A program made the translations under genes and the position numbers. 39,605 nt of DNA, taken from Myxococcales bacterium (lineage in GTDB: Bacteria > Myxococcota > Myxococcia > Myxococcales > Anaeromyxobacteraceae). Below are positions 8,498 through 17,332 of the stretch, piece by piece. Position 1 is the stretch's first letter. Every line of letters begins with the position of its first letter. The DNA lies in contig JAKAEO010000009.1 in NCBI GenBank assembly GCA_021818285.1, positions 1 through 39,605 of the forward strand, in the 5' to 3' direction. The notes beneath the pieces were generated by a model. That model had not been told where the DNA came from. It made no database searches and was given only the letters and a program-made list of their open reading frames with translations.

Positions 8498-8823
8498 GAG
8501 GTCCTGGCGGGGCGCACCAGCCCGTCCACCATGCAGCGTCGGTAGGCCTCGAGGGCGCGGCGTCCCTCCGGGCTGATCCGGTAGCTCGTCACCGGCATCC
8601 GGTCGCGGAAGGCCTTCCGCACCGTCAGGTACCCGGCCGCCTCCAGCTTCGACAGGTGGGACGACAGGTTCCCGCGGGTGAGGCCGATGGCGGCCCCGAA
8701 GAACTTGAACTCCACCTCCTCGGCGGCGGCCAGGACCGTGAGGATGGCCAGTCGCGCGGGCTCGTGGACGACGCGGTCCAGTTCCAGGAGGGACTGGACG
8801 CCGGGTACCCGGGGAGCGCTCAG
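8494..8823 (-). CDS. Winged-helix transcriptional regulator (MarR/HTH_34-like)
   Basis: About 109 residues if translation starts at the CTG 8823-8821, or fewer from a later codon. The conserved body is ELDRVVHEPARLAILTVL, then FKFFGAAIGLTRGNLSSHLS (recognition helix), KLEAAGYLTVRKAF and RISPEGRRALEAYRR, a winged-helix fold common in small one-domain regulators. No ATG, GTG or TTG precedes the conserved region in frame. CTG 8823 follows GGGAGG closely and overlaps the upstream stop (CTGA), mirroring other overlaps here; the GTG at 8715 would delete the first helices. It is co-transcribed with the membrane protein gene upstream, a pairing usually seen when the regulator controls its partner (inference). 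Confidence 0.75.
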   Translation of the reverse strand: MSAPRVPGVQSLLELDRVVHEPARLAILTVLAAAEEVEFKFFGAAIGLTRGNLSSHLSKLEAAGYLTVRKAFRDRMPVTSYRISPEGRRALEAYRRCMVDGLVRPARTS

Positions 8824-9506
8824 GGAGCCTCCCGGAACTCCGCGAGCCGGCGGTCGAGCTTCATCCAGGCGTCGTGCTGCCAGCCGCCGAGGACGGCGAG
8901 GAAGAGGCCGACGCCACCCAGGAGGACCGCCGGGCCGATCGCCTCTTCCCAGTCCCCCGGGAGGATGCGGCGCGCGTCCGCGAAGACGTTCCAGACGGCG
9001 AACAGGGCGATGGGGGGGATGGTGTCGCGATAGCCGCGGGCGAGCGCCAGGGCGAGAAGCAGGGTGGCGACCGCGCTCGCCACGGCCACCGCCACCGCCA
9101 CCGTCGCGGCGTCACCCTGCGAGGCGGCGTAACTCTGGCGGTGGCGGAGGATCCGCGCCACGAACTGCATCCCGAAGCCCGCGAGCACGAGGAGCCCGAA
9201 GAGCCGGGCCACCCGCGGTCCACGCGTCCCCACCTCGCGGGCGAGAACCCGTCCACGCGCCTGGTAGCGGCGGCGCGCCAGGTGCATCACCGGGTACCAG
9301 GCGGGCGCTGCCAGGAAGGCGAGGTTGGGGCCCCAGGCCGGGGCCAGGAGACAGGCGACCGCCGCCGCCGCCAGCCACAGCCCCCACGCGACGTAGCCCA
9401 TCCCGAAGGCCGTGGTCGAGTAGCTGGCGTACTCGCGGGTCAGCACCTCCAGTTCGCGCAGCCGGGGCGCAGCGCCCCCATCCGGGACAGCGACGGATTC
9501 GCTCAT
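8820..9506 (-). CDS. Membrane protein of unknown function, paired with a winged-helix regulator
   Basis: 228 residues from ATG 9506. Not recognised to a family. About five to six hydrophobic segments are visible: GMGYVAWGLWLAAAAVACLL, NLAFLAAPAWYPVMHL, VARLFGLLVLAGFGMQFV, a long Ala/Val-rich helix pair (VAVAVAVASAVATLLLALAL), IPPIALFAVWNVFA, and AVLLGGVGLFLAVLGG. The N-terminus is short, cytoplasmic-like and acidic/basic mixed; the C-terminus contains WMKLDRRLAEFRE. Residues upstream of 9506 in the same frame are low-complexity and cross an operator-like region, so they are excluded. It probably forms a two-gene operon with the downstream regulator. Confidence 0.75.
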   Translation of the reverse strand: MSESVAVPDGGAAPRLRELEVLTREYASYSTTAFGMGYVAWGLWLAAAAVACLLAPAWGPNLAFLAAPAWYPVMHLARRRYQARGRVLAREVGTRGPRVARLFGLLVLAGFGMQFVARILRHRQSYAASQGDAATVAVAVAVASAVATLLLALALARGYRDTIPPIALFAVWNVFADARRILPGDWEEAIGPAVLLGGVGLFLAVLGGWQHDAWMKLDRRLAEFREAP

Positions 9507-9512
9507 GGTCCG

Positions 9513-9539
9513 TGTAGTTTGCACTACAGACCAGTCTGT
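9513..9539. promoter_or_regulatory. Two overlapping palindromes upstream of the membrane protein/regulator operon
   Basis: TGTAGT-TTGC-ACTACA (9513-9528) has perfect 6-base arms. It overlaps ACAGAC-CA-GTCTGT (9526-9539), also with perfect 6-base arms. The pair sits 7-33 bases upstream of the ATG at 9506, where an operator for the co-encoded winged-helix protein could act. A TGGACA -35-like hexamer lies just upstream on the minus strand, but no convincing -10 accompanies it. Function is inferred. Confidence 0.45.
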
Positions 9540-9984
9540 GTCCACTGGTTGCGCCAGGCGATCGAGGGGGCCCGCAGCCGCGGACGGTGCGGACGGCAGC
9601 GGGACGCGCCCCTCACCCATATGTGCTGTCAGTGAACGCAGTTGCCCTCTCCCCGGCCGGAGCCGGGGCGAGGGCCAACACTGCACGTGCGTCCCGATCG
9701 TCTCAGGTCGGGACCGGGGCGAGGGCCAACGAGGCGCTCACGTCGCAGGACGCCCGGGCAGAACCGGGACGCGCGTCGCCAGGTGTCCGGCCGGAACCCG
9801 GGCGAGCATCGCCGGGTCGGGTCGGCAAGATCGGGACAAGCGCACCAAGCTGGCCCTCTCCCCCGCTCCGGCGGGGGGAGAGGGTAAGCGAGTACCACGT
9901 CGCACGGTGCGCGGCCGCGGCCCCGGAATCAGGGCCACCGAGGTGACCGAGTCCCGAGGTGCGTGGCTGGAGACGGGCGCGGGT
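9540..9984. repeat. Gene-free region with REP-like hairpins and short direct repeats
   Basis: No convincing gene is present; frames here are low-complexity shadows. Seen directly: a hairpin at 9645-9674 (arms CCCTCTCCCCGG and CCGGGGCGAGGG, one mismatch, 6-base loop) and a perfect 11-base stem at 9854-9864/9874-9884 (CCCTCTCCCCC with GGGGGAGAGGG). An exact 17-base direct repeat, CCGGGGCGAGGGCCAAC, occurs at 9663-9679 and 9714-9730, 51 bases apart. Further degenerate 'GTCGGGA/GGGACGCG' pieces lie between. This could be a REP-type intergenic element or decayed repeat cluster; the second hairpin could also terminate transcripts leaving fabF. Confidence 0.6.
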
Positions 9985-11223
<1,239 letters not shown>

Positions 11224-11283
11224 GTGGCCTCCCGCGATCGACCCCGGAGGAGGGCCCCGGCCCGCGCCGGGACCCGCCGCCGC

Positions 11284-11523
11284 CTACTTCTTGTGGGTGT
11301 TGATGTAGTTGACGGCGTCGGAGACGGTCTTGATGTTCTCCGCCTCCTCGTCCGGGATCTCGACCTCGAACTCCTCCTCCATCGCCATGACCAGCTCGAC
11401 GATGTCGAGCGAGTCGGCGCCGAGGTCCTCGATGAAGCTGGAGGTGGTCTTGATCTCCGCCTCCGCCACGCCCAGCTGATCCGCGATGATGGCCTTGACC
11501 TTCGCCTCGATGTCGTTCGCCAT
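11284..11523 (-). CDS. acpP: Acyl carrier protein
   Basis: 79 residues, acidic, the usual ACP size. Serine 38 in [18 protein letters not shown] is the 4'-phosphopantetheine attachment site. It carries growing acyl chains for the FabD/H/G/F enzymes encoded around it. ATG 11523 is preceded by AGGGAGGAG, one of the strongest ribosome binding sites in the window, consistent with the high ACP demand. Located between fabG and fabF, as in many proteobacteria. Confidence 0.98.
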   Translation of the reverse strand: MANDIEAKVKAIIADQLGVAEAEIKTTSSFIEDLGADSLDIVELVMAMEEEFEVEIPDEEAENIKTVSDAVNYINTHKK

Positions 11524-11571
11524 GGAACTCCTCCCTTTCTCTCGTTCGATTCGCCGGCGTGGAGCCGCCGG

Positions 11572-12324
11572 CTACATGTACATGCCGCCGTTCACCCGGA
11601 CCACCTCGCCGGTCACGTAGGAGGCCCGGTCGCTCGCCAGCCAGGCGACGCAGTCCGCCACCTCCTGGGCCGTGCCCAGCCGCCCGAGCGCGATGGACTC
11701 CAGCATCTTGCCGCGGGCCGCCTCGGGAAGGCCCGCCGTCATGTCGGTGTCGATGAAGCCCGGGGCCACCGCGTTCACCCGGACGTTGCGGCTGGCCAGC
11801 TCGCGGGCCACCGCCTTGGTGAGGCCGATGAGCCCGGCCTTGGTGGCGGCGTACGCCGCCTGGCCGGCGTTCCCCATCTCCCCCACCACGCTGGTGAGGT
11901 TGACGATGGCGCCGCCGCGCTGCTTCATCATGGGCCGGGTCGCCGCCCGGATCAGGTGGAAGGCCCCGGTGAGGTTCACGTCGAGCTGGCGCCGCCAGTC
12001 CTCGTCCTTGAGCCGCATCACCAGCTGGTCGATGGCGACGCCGGCGTTGTTGACGAGCACGTGGAGCCCGCCCAGCTCCCCGACGATCGCCTCCACCGCC
12101 GCCTGGCAGGCGGCCGGGTCGGCGATGTCGAACTTCCGGAGCACCACCCGCGCGGCGCCGGCCCGCTCGCAGAGGGACCGGGCCTCCTCCGCGGCGGCGT
12201 CGTTGCCGGCGTAGTTCACCACCACCGTGGCCTTCCCGGCCGCCAGCGTGGTGGCGATGGCCCGCCCGATGCCGCGCGAGCCGCCGGTGACCAGCGCCAC
12301 CTTCCCGCCGAAGTCGTAGCTCAC
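11572..12324 (-). CDS. fabG: 3-oxoacyl-ACP reductase
   Basis: 250 residues, short-chain dehydrogenase family. It reduces 3-oxoacyl-ACP with NADPH. The nucleotide-binding TGGSRGIGRAIA (~14-25), NNAGVAIDQLVMRLKDEDW, and the catalytic Ser/Tyr/Lys (NLTSVVGEMGN... AYAATKAG) are visible, as is PGFIDTDMT. The GTG start 12324 overlaps the fabD stop as GTGA (12321-12324); the longer frame upstream lies antisense-of-frame across fabD and is rejected. Confidence 0.97.
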   Translation of the reverse strand: MSYDFGGKVALVTGGSRGIGRAIATTLAAGKATVVVNYAGNDAAAEEARSLCERAGAARVVLRKFDIADPAACQAAVEAIVGELGGLHVLVNNAGVAIDQLVMRLKDEDWRRQLDVNLTGAFHLIRAATRPMMKQRGGAIVNLTSVVGEMGNAGQAAYAATKAGLIGLTKAVARELASRNVRVNAVAPGFIDTDMTAGLPEAARGKMLESIALGRLGTAQEVADCVAWLASDRASYVTGEVVRVNGGMYM

Positions 12325-13268
12325 GCGCCTCCCTTCAGCGCCGCCAGGGTGCTCTCCAGCGACGCCGGGTCCTCGACGTGAAGCGCCTCGATCGACCTGT
12401 CGATGCGCCGCACCAGCCCGCCCAGCACCTTGCCGGGGCCGACCTCCACCACCCGGGTCACGCCCTGGCGCGCCAGCTCCTGCACGCACTCGATCCAGCG
12501 CACCGGCGCCGTCACCTGCTCGACCAGCAGCGGGACGATGCGGGCGGCGTCGGCGTTGGCCTTCGCCTCGACGTTGGTCACCACCGGCACCCGCGGCGCC
12601 CGGAAGGCCACGGCCCGCAGCACCGCCTCCAGCCGCGGCCGGACCGGCTGCATCAGGGCGCAGTGGAAGGGAGCGGACACCGGGAGGGGCAGGACGCGCC
12701 TGGCGCCCGCCTCCTTGAGCCGCGCCCCGGCCGCCTCCACCGCCGCGGCCGCGCCGGCGATCACCGTCTGGCCCGGCTCGTTGTAGTTGGCCGGCGAGAC
12801 CACCTGCCCGGTGGCCGCCGCCGCCTCGTCGCAGACCGCCTTCACCCGCTCCGGGGCGAGCCCCAGCACCGCGCTCATCGCCCCCTGCCCGGCCGGCACC
12901 GCCTCCTGCATGAAGGTGCCGCGGGCCCGCACCGCCCGGGCGGCGTCGGCGGCGCCGAGCGCGCCGGCGCAGACCAGCGCCGAGTACTCGCCCAGGGAGT
13001 GGCCGGCCACCAGGTCGGGCGCCACGCCGGCCTCGGCCAGCACCGCCGCGGCGGCGGCCGAGACCGCCAGGATGGCCGGCTGGGTGTTGGCGGTGAGCCG
13101 GAGCGCCTCCTCGGGCCCCTCGAAGCAGAGCGTCGAGAGCTTCTCCCCCAGCGCCGCGTCCACGGCGTCGAAGACGGCGCGCGCCGCCGGGAAGGCCTCG
13201 GCCAGCGCCCGGCCCATGCCGGCGGCCTGCGATCCCTGCCCGGGGAAGACGAATGCCAGCTTGCCCAT
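12321..13268 (-). CDS. fabD: Malonyl-CoA:ACP transacylase
   Basis: 315 residues. It transfers malonyl from CoA to ACP. Seen: FVFPGQGSQAAGMGRAL at the N-terminus, the nucleophile Ser91 in AGHSLGEYSALV, the His in LPVSAPFHCALM, and the C-terminal VVEVGPGKVLGGLVRR. ATG 13268 precedes the conserved KLAFVFPGQGSQ. It is 11 bases downstream of fabH and overlaps fabG by four bases. Confidence 0.97.
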   Translation of the reverse strand: MGKLAFVFPGQGSQAAGMGRALAEAFPAARAVFDAVDAALGEKLSTLCFEGPEEALRLTANTQPAILAVSAAAAAVLAEAGVAPDLVAGHSLGEYSALVCAGALGAADAARAVRARGTFMQEAVPAGQGAMSAVLGLAPERVKAVCDEAAAATGQVVSPANYNEPGQTVIAGAAAAVEAAGARLKEAGARRVLPLPVSAPFHCALMQPVRPRLEAVLRAVAFRAPRVPVVTNVEAKANADAARIVPLLVEQVTAPVRWIECVQELARQGVTRVVEVGPGKVLGGLVRRIDRSIEALHVEDPASLESTLAALKGGA

Positions 13269-13279
13269 GGTCCGGTCGC

Positions 13280-14260
13280 CTACCAGCGGATGATGCCCGC
13301 ACCCCAGGCCATGCCGCCACCGATGGCCATGACCAGGATGGAGCAGCCGGGCGTGAACCAGCCGGCCCGGGCCGCCTCGTCGAGGGTGGTCGGCACCGAG
13401 GCCGCCGAGGTGTTGCCGTACTTCTCCAGGTTCATCCAGCACTTGGAGGCGGGGATGCCCAGCCGCTCCAGGGTGGAGTCGAGGATGCGCTTGTTGGCCT
13501 GGTGGGCGATGACGAAGTCCACGTCGCCCGGGGTCATGCCGTTGGCGCCGAGCGCCTCGCGGCAGCTCTCCTCCAGCGCCCGCACCGCCACCTTGTAGAC
13601 CTCGCGGCCGTTCATCTTCACGTAGTGGCTCTTCTCGTCCACCACCTTCTGCGAGATGGGGTTGCGCGAGCCGCCGCCGGGCATGTGGAGGATGGGCCAG
13701 AGCGCGCCGTCGGTGTGCAGGTGCAGCGACTGGACGCCGCGCCGGTCGTCGTCGGTGGGCCGGAGCACCATCGCCCCGGCGCCGTCGCCGAAGAGGATGC
13801 AGGTGTTGCGGTCGGTCCAGTCGGTGATGCGGGTCAGGGTGTCGGCGCCGAGCACCAGGGCGTTCTTCACCCGGCCGCTGCGGATGAACTGGTCGGCGAT
13901 GGAGAGGGAGTAGAGCGAGCCGGCGCAGGCCGCCGAGACGTCGAAGGCGAAGGCCTTCTTGTTCCCGAGCCGGCCCTGGAGCACCGCCGCCGCCGCCGGC
14001 CAGGGCATGTCGGCCGTGACCGTCCCCATGGCGATCATCTCCACGTCCTTGGGGTCGAGCCCGGCCTGGTCCAGGGCCTTGCGCGCGGCGTGCAGCGCCA
14101 GGTCGCTGGTGGCCTCCTCGGGCGCGGCGATGTGGCGCTCGCGGATGCCGGTCCGCTCGACGATCCACTGGTCGGTGGTGTCGACCAGCTTCTCCAGGTC
14201 GGCGTTGGTCACGACCTTGGCGGGGCTGTACGAGCCGGTGCCGACGATGAGCGAGCGCAT
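13280..14260 (-). CDS. fabH: 3-oxoacyl-ACP synthase III
   Basis: 326 residues. It starts fatty acid synthesis by condensing an acyl-CoA primer with malonyl-ACP. The catalytic triad is visible: Cys112 in DVSAACAGSLYSL, His in IAHQANKRILD, and Asn in YGNTSAASVP. ATG 14260 is preceded by AGGAACGGAG. The primer choice (acetyl or branched acyl-CoA, common in myxobacteria) cannot be read from sequence alone. Confidence 0.97.
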   Translation of the reverse strand: MRSLIVGTGSYSPAKVVTNADLEKLVDTTDQWIVERTGIRERHIAAPEEATSDLALHAARKALDQAGLDPKDVEMIAMGTVTADMPWPAAAAVLQGRLGNKKAFAFDVSAACAGSLYSLSIADQFIRSGRVKNALVLGADTLTRITDWTDRNTCILFGDGAGAMVLRPTDDDRRGVQSLHLHTDGALWPILHMPGGGSRNPISQKVVDEKSHYVKMNGREVYKVAVRALEESCREALGANGMTPGDVDFVIAHQANKRILDSTLERLGIPASKCWMNLEKYGNTSAASVPTTLDEAARAGWFTPGCSILVMAIGGGMAWGAGIIRW

Positions 14261-14271
14261 CTCCGTTCCTC

Positions 14272-15354
14272 TCAGGACTCGCGGGGCGCCGCGCGGCGCG
14301 CCGGGCCGTGGGCGCCGGCGGCGGCCGCGCCCGAGGCCAGCAGCTCCTCGGACCGGGCCACCGCCTCGGCGATCTCGGCGGTGAAGTGGGACTCGGCCGC
14401 GGCGCGCACCCTGCGGATGGCGTTCTCCATGGCCAGGGCGTCGGAGCGGCCGTGGCTGATGAAGCCCACCCCGTCGACGCCCACCAGCGGCGCGCCCCCC
14501 ACCTCGCGCCAGTCGATCTTCGCCTTCAGCCCCTGGAGCGCGCTCCTGGCGAGCAGCCCGCCGATCTTGGAGGCGGTGGTGCTCCGCAGGGCCTGCTTCA
14601 CGTACTCGCTGACCACCCGGGCCGTCCCCTCCATGGTCTTCAGGGCCACGTTCCCGGTGAAGCCGTCGGTGACCACCACGTCGAGCTCGCCGGCGAGCAG
14701 GTCGCGCCCCTCGCAGTAGCCGCGGAAGTCGATGGGGGCGAGGCGCAGCGCCGCCGCCGCCGCCCGGGTGAGGTCGGTGCCCTTGGCGTCCTCCTCGCCG
14801 TTCGACAGCACCGCCACCCGGGGCCGGGCCACGCCCAGGACGCGGCGCGAGAAGAGCTCGCCCATCAGGCCGAACTGCACCAGGTGGACCGGCTTGCAGT
14901 CCACGTTGGCGCCGCCGTCGAGCATGATGGTCTGGCCCTTCAGCGTCGGCAGCACGGCGATGATGGCCGGGCGCTCCACCGTGCCGGTGCGCCCGAGCAC
15001 GAACATGGCGCCGGCCATCACCGCGCCGCTGTTGCCGGCCGAGACCATGCCGCAGGCCTCGCCCCGCTTCACCAGCTCGAAGCAGACGCGGATGGAGTTG
15101 TCCTTCTTGCGGCGCATCGCCTGGCCGGGGTGGTCGTCCATCGCCACCACCTCGGAGGCGCCGTGCACGGTGACGGGCAGCCCCTGGCCGGCGCGGTGGC
15201 GCGCCAGCTCCTCGCGGACCCGTGCCTCCGGGCCGACCAGCACCACCGGCAGCCCGTGCCGCGCCGCGTTGATGGCACCCTGGACGATCGCCCCGGGGGC
15301 GTGGTCGCCCCCCATCGCGTCGACGGCGACCGGTGCCAGGCGGCGCGAGGGCAA
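14272..15354 (-). CDS. plsX: Phosphate acyltransferase PlsX
   Basis: 360 residues. It makes acyl-phosphate from acyl-ACP for the PlsY step of phospholipid synthesis. Family features: VAVDAMGGDHAPGAIVQGA at the N-terminus, MVSAGNSGAVMAGA, MLDGGANVDCKP, VVTDGFTGNVALKTMEG, and GVGFISHGRSDA. The start appears to be TTG (15354), three bases after the rpmF stop; no in-frame ATG or GTG lies before the conserved start. The C-terminus carries an Ala/Arg-rich tail. Confidence 0.95.
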   Translation of the reverse strand: MPSRRLAPVAVDAMGGDHAPGAIVQGAINAARHGLPVVLVGPEARVREELARHRAGQGLPVTVHGASEVVAMDDHPGQAMRRKKDNSIRVCFELVKRGEACGMVSAGNSGAVMAGAMFVLGRTGTVERPAIIAVLPTLKGQTIMLDGGANVDCKPVHLVQFGLMGELFSRRVLGVARPRVAVLSNGEEDAKGTDLTRAAAAALRLAPIDFRGYCEGRDLLAGELDVVVTDGFTGNVALKTMEGTARVVSEYVKQALRSTTASKIGGLLARSALQGLKAKIDWREVGGAPLVGVDGVGFISHGRSDALAMENAIRRVRAAAESHFTAEIAEAVARSEELLASGAAAAGAHGPARRAAPRES

Positions 15355-15357
15355 GGC

Positions 15358-15537
15358 TTACTCGCCGGCCGTGACCTGCTGGCCCTTGTACGTCCCGCAG
15401 GAGGGGCAGACCCGGTGGGACAGCACCGGCTCCTTGCACTTCGGGCAGAGGGTGACGTTGGCCGGCTTGATCTTGAAGTTGGCGGCGCGGCGGCGGTTGC
15501 GACGCATCGAGCTGGTGCGCTTCTTCGGGACGCCCAC
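15358..15537 (-). CDS. rpmF: 50S ribosomal protein L32
   Basis: 59 residues with a GTG start (15537), preceded by AAGGAG at good spacing. The sequence VGVPKKRTSSMRRNRRRA is the standard bL32 N-terminus, and CPKC...CPSC is the zinc-ribbon form of L32. The frame continues upstream as an antisense shadow of yceD, which is excluded. The yceD-rpmF-plsX order is widely conserved. Confidence 0.97.
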   Translation of the reverse strand: MGVPKKRTSSMRRNRRRAANFKIKPANVTLCPKCKEPVLSHRVCPSCGTYKGQQVTAGE

Positions 15538-15559
15538 GGTGTGCTCCTTGTTCGCGGTG

Positions 15560-16141
15560 CTACTTGGTCCTGGACCGAAACTTCTCGAGCCCCGCCCAGC
15601 GCGGGTCGGGGACGTGCCGGTCGCAGCCGCACTCCCGCTCGTTCCGGTTCTGCCCGCAGACCGGGCAGAGCCCCTTGCAGTCCTCGCGGCAGAGCGGGTA
15701 GCCCGGCAGGGCGAGCAGGATCTGCTCGCGGACCACCGGATCGAGGTCGATCTCGTGCCCCTGGTAGTGCTCCTCGCCGACGTCCTCGTCGCCGAAGCTC
15801 CCGGCGACGCGCGCCTTGCCGCGGTCGTGGGGCTCGCCGGGCTCCTCACCCTCCGGCCGCTGGCGCTTCTCGGCCGGGACGAAGGTGAGGGAGAAGTCCA
15901 CGGGCAGCGGGACGGCGACCGGCGCGAGGCAGCGGCCGCAGGGGGCGGTCAGCTCGGCGCGGGTCCGGGCGCGCAGCAGGACCCGCTCCCCGAACCGCTC
16001 CAGGTGGGCGGCGATCCGGGTGGTCGACCCCGCCCGGTAGCCGGCGGGGTCGCCGGCGAGGATCTCGTCCAGGCGGGCGGGGAGAAAGTCCCAGGAGCGG
16101 TCGAGGCCGCCCTCTTTGATTTCATCAATATTCACGCGCAT
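15560..16141 (-). CDS. yceD: YceD/DUF177 family protein (23S rRNA accumulation protein)
   Basis: 193 residues. DUF177 proteins are encoded next to rpmF across bacteria, and the E. coli member affects 23S rRNA accumulation. Seen: cysteine pair CGRC (~88-91), the C-terminal ILLALPGYPLCREDCKGLCPVCGQNRNERECGC segment with conserved cysteines, and a central acidic insert. ATG 16141 is 27-30 bases from the predicted transcription start and lacks a strong Shine-Dalgarno. It leads the fatty acid operon. Confidence 0.9.
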   Translation of the reverse strand: MRVNIDEIKEGGLDRSWDFLPARLDEILAGDPAGYRAGSTTRIAAHLERFGERVLLRARTRAELTAPCGRCLAPVAVPLPVDFSLTFVPAEKRQRPEGEEPGEPHDRGKARVAGSFGDEDVGEEHYQGHEIDLDPVVREQILLALPGYPLCREDCKGLCPVCGQNRNERECGCDRHVPDPRWAGLEKFRSRTK

Positions 16142-16174
16142 TTGCGCTGCTTCTGCGCCGTCGGAAAGGGCGCC

Positions 16175-16202
16175 ATTATAGGGACCGAGCGCCCGTAGTC
16201 AA
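16175..16202 (-). promoter_or_regulatory. Strong sigma-70 promoter for yceD-rpmF-plsX-fab operon
   Basis: Minus strand: TTGACT (16197-16202), 16-base spacer, perfect TATAAT (16175-16180). It is the best promoter match in the window and lies in an AT-richer pocket. It probably drives all eight downstream genes, to fabF. Confidence 0.75.
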
Positions 16203-16264
16203 GGCGCCCCGGGTCATTCCGCCACGCCCCACGTCCCGCCCGGGCCCCGGGCGACCGGGCCCTG

Positions 16265-16906
16265 CTACGGCTTCACCAGGCCGCGCGCCACCGCGAGGAG
16301 CGCCGCCTCGGCCTTGGTCGAGACGTCGAGCTTCTCGTAGATGCGCTTCACGTAGGTCTGCACCGTGCCCTCGGCGATGCCCAGGGCCTGGGCCACGTCG
16401 GCGTAGGTGTGGCCGTGGACCAGCAGCTCCAGCACCTCCAGCTCGCGCTTGGAGAGGGCCGGGCCGGTCCGCTGCTCGGGCGGGTCGCCGCGCAGCTCGG
16501 CGAGCAGCACCTTGGCGGCTCGCGGGCTGATGGGGGCCGCCTCGCCCGAGAGCACGTCCTCCACCGCCCGGGCCAGCTCGGCGGCGTGGAAGGGCTTGAG
16601 GATGTAGCCGGCGGCGCCGGAGCGGAGCGCCGCCAGCACGCGGGCGGGGATGTCCACCGCGGTCAGCGCCAGGCACTTGGTCTTGGGCAGCTCCTTGTGG
16701 ATGGCCTGGATGACCTCCTCGCCGCTCATGCGCGGGAGGCCCAGGTCCACGAGGGCCACGTCCGGCTTCTCCTTGCGGGCCAGCGCGACGCCGTCCTCGC
16801 CGGTGTGGGCGGTCCCGCAGACCTCGAAGCCGTGGCTGGAGAGGACCTGGGCGATGAGCCGGGCCACCGCCTCGTCGTCCTCGATCGCGATGGCACGTAC
16901 AGCCAT
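16265..16906 (-). CDS. LuxR/NarL-type response regulator
   Basis: 213 residues. Receiver domain ~1-120: acidic pocket IEDDEAV, phospho-acceptor Asp54 in VALVDLGLPRMSG, Thr in LALTAVD, Lys in GYILKPFH. C-terminal LuxR HTH: LSKRELEVLELLVHGHTYADVAQALGIAEGTVQTYVKRIYEKLDV. It would activate or repress genes when phosphorylated by an unlinked kinase; no kinase is adjacent. ATG 16906 follows GGGAGG at seven bases and is chosen over the upstream ATG at 16966. It has its own promoter. Confidence 0.95.
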   Translation of the reverse strand: MAVRAIAIEDDEAVARLIAQVLSSHGFEVCGTAHTGEDGVALARKEKPDVALVDLGLPRMSGEEVIQAIHKELPKTKCLALTAVDIPARVLAALRSGAAGYILKPFHAAELARAVEDVLSGEAAPISPRAAKVLLAELRGDPPEQRTGPALSKRELEVLELLVHGHTYADVAQALGIAEGTVQTYVKRIYEKLDVSTKAEAALLAVARGLVKP

Positions 16907-16944
16907 GGTGCGGCCTCCCGTCCAGCCCGGCGCCCGGATGGCTT

Positions 16945-16973
16945 GTGTTAGCAGCCACCATCCCACGGGTCAA
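16945..16973 (-). promoter_or_regulatory. Sigma-70-like promoter for the LuxR-type regulator
   Basis: Minus strand: TTGACC (16968-16973), 17-base spacer, TAACAC (16945-16950). The 5' leader before ATG 16906 would be about 30 bases and includes the GGGAGG ribosome binding site. Confidence 0.5.
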
Positions 16974-17074
16974 GGACGGCGTCCCGCCCGCGGGGGACCA
17001 CGGATCGCGCGGGGGCGCGCCGCCGGAGGCGGGGCCCGCGCGCCATGCGGACCCGGCAAGGATCCCGGGCGGCC

Positions 17075-17332
17075 CTACGGCCGGTCGTCGTCCACGGCCT
17101 CGCGATTGGCCTCGAGGGCCGCCTCGTAGGCGGCGCCCCCGGCCTGCAGGTCGAGGACGATGGCGAGCAGGAAGAGCGCCAGCGAGAGGATGGCGATGCC
17201 CTGCCCCACGCTCATCGCCAGCACCAGGATGAGCGGCCTGGGGGCGAGGATGGCGAGCACCATCATGCCGATCGCCACCACGGTGGCGACCGAGGAGAGC
17301 AGCACCAGCTTCTTCACCTGGACGTGCTTCAC
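17075..17332 (-). CDS. Small two-helix membrane protein downstream of a tetrahaem cytochrome
   Basis: 85 residues, GTG start 17332, overlapping the cytochrome stop as GTGA. A short basic N-terminus (KHVQVKK) precedes two hydrophobic helices, LVLLSSVATVVAIGMMVLAIL and a second running from LILVLAM to LLAIVLDL, then a soluble acidic tail. Not recognised to a named family. Tight coupling to a NapC-type cytochrome suggests a membrane partner of that quinol dehydrogenase (inference). It has no haem motif or cysteine. Confidence 0.75.
   Translation of the reverse strand: MKHVQVKKLVLLSSVATVVAIGMMVLAILAPRPLILVLAMSVGQGIAILSLALFLLAIVLDLQAGGAAYEAALEANREAVDDDRP

Noticed and set aside
9854-9884. CRISPR-like or terminator reading of the hairpins near 9.6-9.9 kb
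   Set aside because: Repeats are too few and irregular for CRISPR; no T-tract follows, so a terminator call is uncertain and only the repeats are listed.
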